Source of the DNA: Cryptomeria japonica
Lineage: Eukaryota > Streptophyta > Pinopsida > Cupressales > Cupressaceae
Direction: 5' to 3'
DNA: 64,000 bases
NCBI RefSeq assembly: GCF_030272615.1
Contig: NC_081411.1
Location: 185,364,449-185,428,448, forward strand
Positions within the stretch are counted from its first letter, which is position 1; the number at the start of each line of letters is the position of its first letter. The notes under the pieces are model-generated. The model did not search any database, was not told the DNA's origin, and saw only the letters and a list, made by a program, of their open reading frames with translations. The translations under genes and the position numbers were made by a program. Below are positions 47,263-56,788 of the stretch, piece by piece.

Positions 47263-50200
47263 CTAAACATTTTCAGCAGAGCCACATTCACGCTTAGCCT
47301 TATATTTCATATAGCATTTAGAGTAAAGGATGCTGTCCCACTTGATTTTTCTCCGGTGCAACCAGTCAAAATACCCTAGACGTTCTAGCTTCATCCACAC
47401 AAACTCCACCACACGGTCAGCAACAAGAGGAATTATACCGTGCAGGTGGTTGAATCTCGCCATCTTCACTGTAAACCTTACACTCCAGTCGATGACAAGG
47501 AAAATACCAAAACCGCAGATGATGGTGAAGAAACCAATCAGAAACCAAGCGAGCATGTTGAGCTTGTGCACAAGCATGGAATACACTGCAGTGATGAAAG
47601 CTAACTCCGTCAAGCCAAAGCTGAAGCAAATAATTACGTTGGTTATGCAGAGAAACATTATCTTGTCTCCCGTGATAAGAGGTGTACTCAAATGCCAGAT
47701 GAATACGACAAATAGGGACAGAAAGAAGGCCAGACAATCAAATATGAGAAATGCCTGAAAGGATTCAAATCCTATCAGAAGCGGCGAGCCTAACATTTCC
47801 TGTGTCTCTCCATTCCTTACCTCCGTCTGGAAACCACCCGGAACGGTGAAGGCTGCCGTAAATGACATTGTGGCTAACAACACTGCCACCACTAATTCTG
47901 TGTGGCGCCTGTCCTCGTATGCTTTGTTCACCAAGTTAATGGCATTCTCGTACTTTTGTGAGGTTACCTTTAAGGCGGTATACAAGAAGTGCCTTCCCTT
48001 AGGAGGATAATTAGCCAGCTTTGAAATTATCTTGTGAGATTCGTGGTGCTCTGTGTTCTCTCTTGCAATGTCCGGGGCCGTCAAGCCTTCCTCGTTAACT
48101 GCATCTTTGTTTATGCCTTGTATTTGCAGTAGCGACTCCACCATCTACAAAATGAATAATCAAATTTAAAGTATGCATTTTTAGAGATCTCTCCACTGGA
48201 AGATGTTTGCTTGTTCATTAGCTAAGTGGGTATTAATATTTTAGCTCTTATTTTCATGATATTATCTAGCAGTTAGAATAAATTAAACATAATTTATTAT
48301 TCATTTATTGATATTTCTGTACTCAAAAATTATTTTTTTAACTAAAAAATTCAATCTAACATTTACTTACTTTATTCTCCCTTAGAGGACTAACTTTACC
48401 ACCGTCAAACAATTAGTAGACCCAATGTAAGCATTTCTGATTATAATATAAGAAAGAATCGATGCATTTTCTGAGAGAAATCTGATATGAAACGTATATT
48501 CTGATATTTCAGGTTACGTAGTAATATTTGGTAATAACTAGTTATCTCTTTTTTGATATAACCTAATTCACTTACTTCATTGTTAAGCAATCTGACATAA
48601 AGAGAAACTTACACGAAAGTTTTTCTTCCTTGCTGCTATATGCAGAGGCGTGTCTCCACTTTCCAAGGCCTCTATCTTTGGGCGAGGATAATTGATTGCA
48701 ATTTGAGGCATTTCAGTCCCCTGATTAAAGCTTACTGCAGTATGCACAGCTCTCTTTCCTCCACTTTCCATGGTATCCATCTTTGAAGGAGAATAATTGA
48801 TTGCAATTTGAGGTTTTTCAACTCCCTGGTTGCAGCTTACTGCAATATGAGCGGCTTTGTTCCCTCCACTTTCCTGGTTGCAGCTTACTGCAATATGATT
48901 GTTTATGTATGGAGACTTCTCAACTCCCTGGTTCACAATGTCTGATAAGCACACCTTTTGGTTCACTTGGCTAACTTGGGCAGTTAAGTGTAGCACGTTC
49001 ATTCCATGAATATTTGGTGTTTCAACAGCATCTGGCCTGCACTTTGTCAACTCTTTTACTGCTTCAAGATGCCCCAGTTTCGCTGCCATACAAAGTGGTG
49101 GTTCTTGGTTGTCATTAACCCAATAACAAAGTTGGGGTTCAAACTCTATTAACTGCCTTATTATATGCACGTAGCTTTTCCCTGTAGCTACATGCAAGAC
49201 TGTATCGCCATCTGTGTACCTTACCTTGATTAATTCTCTTGCATCTTGCGACTTTAATACATGGTTCACCAGATCTATAAAATAGACATCCAAAATCATT
49301 GTCAGGTGACATACTGAGTTAAAATAAAGAAGTTGCTCTTAAATTAAATATGATATTGATCAAGAACGGCAATTTTATGTTTGTTGAATCGATACAAAGC
49401 TCACAAACACAAGAACATAATAAAACTCTAATATCTTACAAAAAGATTAAAAAACCTATGGAGGATAAGATCACTAAACATCGTTTATTTTACAAGAATA
49501 AAACAGTATAGAAGGTATACAAACACAAAAGAATAATTAACTTCGCAGAAACTGAAATGATACCATTGAGTAGAGTGCTAATTGCCAATGAACAATAAAA
49601 GAAAACAGATTTCGAAAGGCAAAACACAGCTGAAGCTAGAATCGACCTGATGTAAAAGAAGGGATACTGTATAGAGGAAGTGAAAACTGGCAGTGTGTGG
49701 GTGGTCTTAGCTAAATAATCTTATTTTAATTGAGCTACAGATATTATCAGAAATCAATGGGCAAAGAGAAACATAAATTCTAATCACTAACCTTTATTTC
49801 CTTTGACTATTGCAACATATAAGCAGGTTCTTCCGTTCCCTGTCATTTGGCTTAGACCTCCTGGATATGCATCGAATAGCATCTTCACTGTGTCTAAATC
49901 GCCGCTCTCGTAAGCTTTGAAAAGAGCCGTTTCTCCAAGCTTGTTAAGGACATCTGCACCACTTTCGTTTCCTTGTTGGAGTAGAACCTTCACGACTATA
50001 GAACAGCCTCGCTGAGCATCAAATGCAACGGAGTATTTCCTTGGGCATTGGTAGCCCTCACAAGTTGAGGATTGAATTGCAAGATCTCTCCAATCAAAGC
50101 AATATTTCCTACACTAGCAGCCACATGAAGAAGAGTATTTCCCCTTCCAGGTGTAGTACTGTTGAGAGCTGGTTCAAGTTGGGAACTTTTTATTTCCGTT

Positions 50201-50265
50201 CCAGGACATATTGCAGCATTGTACACGCTGCAATCGATCCCTTCACTGGGCTGTTGATTTGCCAT
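47263..50265 (-). pseudogene. Ankyrin-repeat PGG membrane protein, gene A (one missing base)
   Basis: Three exons with good splice sites: exon 1 at 49,792-50,265 (ATG start, donor AAAG|GTTAGT); exon 2 at 48,613-49,274 (acceptor TTATAG, donor CGT|GTAAGT); exon 3 at 47,263-48,144 (acceptor TTTTGTAG). Exons 1-2 encode ankyrin repeats (GNTLLHVAASVGNIALI, GETALFKAYESGDLDTV, GDTVLHVATGKSYVHII, PPLCMAAKLGHLEAV, GDTPLHIAARKKN) plus degenerate internal repeats ending NQG-x-E-x-PQIAINY. Exon 3 is the PGG domain with four hydrophobic helices. The total is 2,018 bp. One base is missing in exon 1 near 50,023 relative to copy C, and adding it gives 673 codons. Plant relatives (ACD6-like) act at membranes in immunity; that role here is inference. 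It is an otherwise well-kept gene or a sequencing error. Confidence 0.88.
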
Positions 50266-50666
50266 GGCAAATTTCTGCTTTTGCTGCCTTCAACACCAGC
50301 TAGCCCATATCATTATGTGATCCCAAAGACGTCAAACACAATACACGGTAAGGTGGAAAAAGTTGTTCAAATGCGGGGTGATTGGTCTGGTTCCACAGAA
50401 AAAAGGCGAGGTAAAAGTAATGCGTGATACCATACGTTAATGGAGAAACAAAGATCATATTAAATGAATTCTATTTGCCTAAGGTTTCTCCATTAAAGAG
50501 ATTCTATTTGCCTAATTCCTTGCGTTAATGAAAAAAACTTAAGCGCGTATTACAGCTGCAAAGCGTGCTGATGGAGATGTTAGTCTATTATAAAAGTATT
50601 TTGACACTGCAGATGAGATGAGCTAGGGAACACTGTACGATGCTTAAACTGTTGTAATCACACACA
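49565..50666. repeat. Left arm of a ~2.2-kb palindrome
   Basis: It contains the start of intron 1, exon 1 and about 400 bp of 5' flank of ankyrin gene A. Its reverse complement matches 50,691-51,806 at roughly 98% by eye over the first ~420 bp from the ATG to the centre, most differences being G/A transitions. The arm ends near 49,565, where TACTCAATG faces CCTCATTGA in the other arm. Confidence 0.92.
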
Positions 50667-50690
50667 AGTGAAAGATCACAAACGATTCCA
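50667..50690. other. 24-bp spacer at the palindrome centre
   Basis: The inner ends of the arms are TGTAATCACACACA (50,653-50,666) and its exact complement TGTGTGTGATTACA (50,691-50,704). The spacer begins AGTGAAAGATC. The transcript or single strand could form a very long hairpin. Confidence 0.9.
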
Positions 50691-51806
50691 TGTGTGTGAT
50701 TACAAAAGTTTAAGCATCGTACTGTGTTCCCTAGCTCATCTCATCTGCAGTGTCAAAATACTTTTATAATAGACTAACATCTCCATCAGCACGCTTTGCA
50801 GCTGTAATATGCGCTTAAGTTTTTTTCATTAACGCAAGGAATTAGGCAAATAGAATCTCTTTAATGGAGAAACCTTAGGCAAATAGAATTTATTTAATAT
50901 GATCTTTGTTTCTCCATTAACGTATGGTATCACGCATTACTTTCACCTCGCCTTTTTTCTGTGGAACTAGACCAATCACCCCCTATTTGAACAACTTTTT
51001 CCACCTTACCGTGTATTGTGTTTGACGTCTTTGGGACCACATAATGATATGGGCTAGCTGGTGTTGAAGGCAGCAAAAGCAGAAATTTGCCATGGTAAAT
51101 CAACAGCCCAGTGAAGGGATCGATTGCAGCGTATACAATGCTGCAATATGTCCTGGAACAGAAATAAAAAGTTCCCAACTTGAACCAGCTCTCAACAGTA
51201 CTACACCTGGAAGGGGAAATACTCTTCTTCATGTGGCCGCTAGTGTAGGAAATATTGCTTTGATTAGAGAGATCCTGCGCTTCAATCCTCAACTTGTGAG
51301 GGCTACCAATGCCCAAGGAAATACTCCGTTGCATTTGGCTGCTCAGTGAGGCTGTTCTAGAGTCGTGAAGGTTCTACTCCAACAAGGAAACGAAAGTGGT
51401 GCAGATGTCCTTAACAAGATTGGAGAAACGGCTCTTTTCAAAGCTTACGAGAGCGACGATTTAGACACAGTGAAGATGCTATTCGATGCATATCCAGGAG
51501 GTCTAAGCCAAACGACAGGGAACGGAAGAATCTGCTTATATGTTGCAATAATCAAAGGAAATAAAGGTTAGTGATTAGAGTTCATGTTTCTCTTTGCCCA
51601 TTGATTTCTGATAATATCTGTAGCTCAATTAAAATAAGAATATTTAGCTAAGACCACCCATACACTGCCCATACACTGCCAGTTTTCACTTCCTCTATAC
51701 AGTGTCCATTCTTTAACATCAGGTCGATTCTAGCTTCAGTTGTGTTTTGCCTTTCGAAATCTGTTTTCTTTTATTGTTCATTGGCAATTAGCACTCTCCT
51801 CATTGA
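50691..51806. repeat. Right arm of the palindrome
   Basis: Inverted copy of 49,565-50,666; slightly longer because of small indels, such as a duplicated CCCATACACTG near 51,657-51,677. Homology stops around 51,806, after which the DNA is unrelated to intron 1 of gene A. Confidence 0.92.
51092..51571 (+). pseudogene. Copy C: orphan exon 1 of the ankyrin gene, head-to-head with gene A
   Basis: The ATG at 51,092 opens a frame closely matching gene A exon 1 (MVNQQPSEGIDCSVYN). One in-frame TGA at 51,347-51,349 stands where gene A has CGA, a typical CpG decay change. After it the same frame continues (VVKVLLQQGNESGADVL ... GRICLYVAIIKGNK) to the donor AAAG|GTTAGT near 51,567. No exon 2 or 3 exists on the plus strand. 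It is a truncated inverted duplicate whose transcription, if any, would be antisense to nothing but would read away from gene A. Confidence 0.88.
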
Positions 51807-53669
51807 GATCAGTCCCTCTTATGATATAATAGGGGTTTTTATGGGGTATGCTTTTAACCAGAAAGCAGGAAAGGCAAACACAAAAAGAGAACAAAGGCAA
51901 ATAATAGGGCTGAAAATGACATAAACAGGGGACTCAAAGTTCACCCATTCACTACATATGACGAATGGACAAAAGAAACTGACAGATATCCTTCTCAGAT
52001 GATGTAAATGCATCAAGACTCAAAGTTCGGTAAACATATACATCCATAAAATAATATGCAAATGAAATCAAAGAATTGATTGCAAATCTCAAAGTAAGTG
52101 CTAACAAGAAGAACATGCATGAATACAAAGCTTCAATTAGTTCCCATTCTTGAAATCATTCTCAAAGCACAAAGTCTCCCTTTTCTACACTTAAAATTAT
52201 GTTTCTGAAAGGAAAAAACATGTTGTCACTTCCCATAACTTAAATTAAAAACACAAAATTGCATAACTAATTGATTCTCACTCATGCATCAAAGTGCAAG
52301 GAGGACCAGTCCTCCTCTTTCCTCTTACTGCCTATAGCTATATATAAAATAAAATAGCTTTCTGAAGATAACAGTTTCTTGGAAAGAACCATTTTTACTA
52401 AAGAAAAACTGAAAGCTAACCTTAAAGCACACATGGCATTACATGAGTTCATAATTTAAAGCCAAAATTGGAAACCTATCCTGACTTTTCTAACCAGTAC
52501 TCAAATTGCAGGTGGAGTAGGATTCCTTTGCATGTCAAGCTCCCTCTAAAGGAAGGCATCATGTCCTTCATCTTTCTCCTCTTCTTCTTCAAACTCAAAA
52601 ATAATCCGCAAGTAATCAACATAACTACGCATGCACTACCAAGACAATTTGGTCAATCCAACAAGTATATCTTCTTGTGGATTTTTGGTGAATTTCATAT
52701 ATGGTTGCATTATCGACACGGGCTTGTGTCCTTGGAGTACCATTCTTGCACTCCAATTGTTGAACTAGTTGTCTGGATTTTTGGCTACAATAATTTCCTC
52801 TTGTAATTGGGAGTTGTGATTATAAGCTTGCCTTTCTATCTTTCCCAGCAACATCACTGTCTCCCTATACCCTACAAAACAAGTTTGTTGCTTTCATGCA
52901 AGAGCATATAATCCGAGGATAATATCTCCTTGTTCATTTTCTAACTATTTCAAATAAGGATTAACTACAAGAAACTGATCATTATGGGGCAAAACCATTC
53001 TAAGAAAAATAATTCACGCTAATACATAACTTCAGACAACTTTAAATATCATAATGAGCAGGTAAAAACATATTAAATACCTTCTGCAAGAAATGACATC
53101 ATTAAATGTTGTAACTCATGCCACCACCTTTGCATGTCTTTCACCATTTAATTAGCCAATACCAAGATGTATATGAAAATTTTAATAGTATATGGTTTTG
53201 GAAAAAGTGTAATACATAATGATAGGAAAGTAAAGGATTTCAAAGCATGATTCCATAAGTTCTCAAATCTTCTAATATCCTGGTGCAAACATGATTTTCT
53301 CTGTCACATAGTATGATCCATTTATTTCAAAGGAGTATTGACCACTTGGAAAGGTCAGGCACTTGAACATCAATAGAAGTGATGTCGAAGTCTGCAAGTC
53401 GACCGATCAATCGATAGGTATCAGTAATCATCATAAGGATCATAAGGTTGGGACTTTTTAGAACTCAAGAACCTTATAGATAGTTCCAAACCACTAAGGT
53501 TTGTCGACCATCACTCGAGTTGGCACAAGGATGAGAGGAATCAGGGAAGCGGTCTTCTAAGGAACTCTAGAAGTAACGAAAGATGGTTCCAAAGGGGACT
53601 TAGAGGCTTAGGTGAGTTTAAGGACTAGAGATGACAAATAAAAAATTGGCAAGGAGTAGAGGAGATAGA
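51807..53669. other. Unassigned stretch beyond the palindrome
   Basis: AT-rich sequence. The longest open frame (52,468-52,806, plus) has no recognisable similarity. No LTR or TIR could be identified. Confidence 0.3.
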
Positions 53670-54095
53670 GAGATAGCATTAATATTCTCACAAGGTTTTT
53701 GTATATCTTTTTTAGTCAAAATAATCAAGTGCAAAGGGAAAAGTTTAATCTTAGCACTCACAATCTTTCCAAGAGATCAAAATAAATCCATCTAGAATCT
53801 ATAGAGAAGGGAAGGAATGTAATTCTTAGAGGAAATATCAAATTTAAACTATCAATACTTCTATTATACACTTCAATGATGTATCCAAATTTGTGCAACA
53901 TGAAATAATGAATAGACTCTTGGATGAACAAGATAAAGGGTAAGACTCCAACCACAAAATTAATTTTTCCCTTGACTACATGATTTGTAAACACTATATT
54001 TGTAACCCTAGTGAGCACTCAAAATGTCTTATTGGTGTAAACTCTGTCTATAAAACCTTATGATGTAGGAGCATCCAAGTCCACAATCAATCCTG
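53670..54095. repeat. Dispersed repeat, copy 2
   Basis: Same-orientation match to 43,010-43,442. The match ends at AATCAATCCT (about 54,086-54,095), immediately before sequence belonging to, or flanking, the putative DNA transposon. Confidence 0.65.
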
Positions 54096-54158
54096 GGTAT
54101 GTGCAAGCTAATGAGTCACAAATTTGCGGAAGTCTGTGCATTGGAAAACACGCTCCTC

Positions 54159-54460
54159 AAAACGGGCCCCTGTTTTCAAAAAATAGGGGCCCGTTCTTAA
54201 AAAATGGGGGCTCGTTAATGGTTCGGCCTCCTGAGTCGAAAGGCGATGGGGGGCCGAAGCTAAATAAAATGGGCCCCCATTTCTAAACAAACAGGGGCCC
54301 GTTTTTAAATAACGGGGGCCCATTTTGAAAAAACGGGGGCCCATTTTGAAAAAACGGGCCCCCATTTTTAAACTGTATTTTTACCGCTTTTTTGGGCAAA
54401 TTTTTCATTTCCACCATGACAGTGAATTGACAAGAGGAGATCAAAAACGGGCCCCCGTGC
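54159..54460. repeat. Left GGGGGCCC subterminal repeat cluster
   Basis: About ten GGGGCCC-type sites near 54,163, 54,187, 54,207, 54,248, 54,271, 54,294, 54,314, 54,335, 54,356 and 54,450, in both orientations, commonly spaced 20-24 bp and separated by A/T runs. Such arrays at transposon ends usually bind transposase; that role is inferred. Confidence 0.75.
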
Positions 54461-54669
54461 TATGGTTTCCATTTCAAGCCTCCACCACTATCCCAGGTAC
54501 ACATTCAGTCATCTATTTTCACATTTCATAATTTTCTTGTATATTTTTCTTGTTTTTTTGTGTATTATTTAGTTTTTTTTGTATTATTTTACTTTTTTTT
54601 TAAAGTAGCCTATAAATAAATTATTTTTTATATTTGTAAATTCTTGATTTTGATCTAAAATATTTTTGA

Positions 54670-54942
54670 ACAGTTAACCCTAAACCCTAATCAACAAATT
54701 TAGAAATCAAAACCAAACCTAGATAATTAACAAAACGAAATTGAAACAAAAAAAAAATGAAAATGAAATGGAAACAAAAACAAAAACATTCGAAAAGGAA
54801 ATCGAAATAAAACCGAACATATGTACCTAAATTGTTCTTAATCCTCATTAGGCAATACAAAAGTTACCACTAAATTAGTATAACCTTAAAAGTAATTGAC
54901 ATTACTCTTAAAATTTTAGATATCAAAGTTTAGGCTTAGGTT
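54670..54942. other. A-rich stretch inside the transposon left end
   Basis: It begins with a telo-box-like ACCCTAAACCCTAA (about 54,677-54,690) and continues with runs such as AAAACAAAAACA. No gene is seen. Confidence 0.4.
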
Positions 54943-55347
54943 TATGCCATGTCATGGCATAAAGGTCCTATTATGGTCCTATTATGTCATGTGATGGTAT
55001 AAAAGGATCAATTATGGACACATTATGTCATGGCATGGCATAATAGGACATTTTATGCCATGATGGCATAATAGGACACATTATGCCATGATGGCATTTA
55101 ATATGTCCTATTATGCCATGACATTGCATAATGGGTTCATAGTTGGTCCTATTATATCATGTCATGGCATAATAGGACCTACTAAGCCACAACATGACAT
55201 GATTTTCTCGAAAATTGCCAACTTCATCATCTAATTCATCTCCAACACTGAAACTATGCTAATTCGACATGTTTACTTAGTATGATAGGACCAATTATGG
55301 ACCTATTATGCCATGACATTGCATAATAGGTCCATAGTTGGTCCTAT
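54943..55347. repeat. Array of palindromic TATGCCATGACATGGCATA-like units
   Basis: At least nine copies of a dyad resembling TATGCCATGACATGGCATA, alternating with AATAGGACC/GGTCCTATTAT stretches that are themselves inverted copies. The array lies between the left end cluster and the plus-strand gene, so it could serve as a protein-binding or hairpin-forming region. Confidence 0.7.
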
Positions 55348-56767
55348 TATTAGATTTTTAAAAACTTATAAATATCCTGTGTATCATTTAACATATCCAC
55401 ACCTAAAGGATTTGGTTTTGCATAAAAATTAAAAAAGAGAGAAAAGTAAAAATATTTTTTTTATTCATGGGTGAAAACCATTCTTATGACACCTTGGACA
55501 AGTACCTTGGCATCATGTATAATTTTTTTTAAAAGTACCCTACACTTGGAGTATACCATAATCCATTCAAATTCTCTTTATTCTCAACCATCCTTGTCAT
55601 CATCCATATCATGTATCTCACATTCCTAGTTTTTGACCTTGATTCAAGTGTTTTAATCATTTTGAGATATGTTTTAGGAAAATTCTAATATATAAAATCC
55701 TATTTACAGAGAACTGTTACAAAAAAATTGAGAAGATGAGTAACATATATCCACATCTCTACCAAAGTAGGGAGTATGAGTTGAACATGTGATGCCTACC
55801 TAGGTAGATATCTACCCAAGTAATCTTATCCTATCCTCTAGGTGCAAATATGCAATACAATAGTTAGGTAAATGCAAGAAAATAATGATGCACCAACAAA
55901 GTGAATGTACACATTGAGGTGACACATAACATAAAAGAGAAACCACTAGATATCACATGATTTAATATTTTATGTTTACTTCATATTCTATTACTTCATG
56001 TGTTTTATCTCCTATTTTTACATTAAATATAATCTTTATTAGTAACTACTAATTCCCCATAATGATTGATGTCTTATACTTTAATCTTTGTTCTAGCTTA
56101 TGATCTTCAAGACTATTTGCTTCACATGTATGTTCATATAGTATTTTTTTAATCTTATTAAAGCATTATCTTATGTTTTTATACTGGTTAATCTATCTTC
56201 TTAAAGTATTATCTTATGTTCATACATTGGCCTATTATTATAGAGAATATAATAGATTATCACTAAATATCACGCATTTTTGCATCTTAATATCATATGA
56301 TTGTGCCTCACATGATGATCTTATGATCATATCTTGGTTTATAGAGCATAATGATCTTACATTTTAATATCTTATTTTAAGCACTTATCATCAATCCTTA
56401 TATATTCTTACACTAGAAGGAGGATCATCTTATTTCTCACTTCTTTATTGATCTTATGTATGAAATATTTTATATTGATTTTAATAGTTGATGCATTTTA
56501 CAAGAAATGAATTTATTAAATTGAATATATAATAGATTTATGATGTTTCATTGAAAGTTTTTATTAAGTTTTGTGCTCAAATTTTATATTTAAAGATTCA
56601 ATAGTATGTACATGTATATTTTTTAAGTTCAATATTACATTATATATTTCATGTGTATCTCATTCAACAACATAGAAATGTTACTATTTATAAAAAAAAA
56701 TTTTAATTTAGTAAAATAGATTCTTCATTGACATAGAGTTGTATATAATTCATGTATATCTTTATAT
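55348..56767. other. AT-rich stretch upstream of the plus-strand transposon gene
   Basis: No coding motif or repeat recognised. It would contain the promoter and perhaps a 5' intron of the plus-strand gene, since an acceptor-like TATATGCAG ends at 56,773 just ahead of the ATG at 56,789. Confidence 0.35.
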
Positions 56768-56788
56768 ATGCAGGAGCTCTTTGTTATC

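Noticed and set aside
47330-47758. 142-codon plus-strand frame
   Set aside because: Opposite strand of the PGG exon of gene A, no independent support.
51092-51571. Copy C as an independent third ankyrin gene
   Set aside because: Homology stops in intron 1 at about 51,806; no exon 2 or PGG exon follows on the plus strand.
54108-54365. Minus-strand frame with repeated MGPRFFK-like peptides
   Set aside because: Translation artefact of the GGGGGCCC subterminal repeat cluster.
54677-54690. Telomere-like ACCCTAAACCCTAA
   Set aside because: Only two units, inside the putative transposon; a telo-box-like motif or chance, not a telomere.
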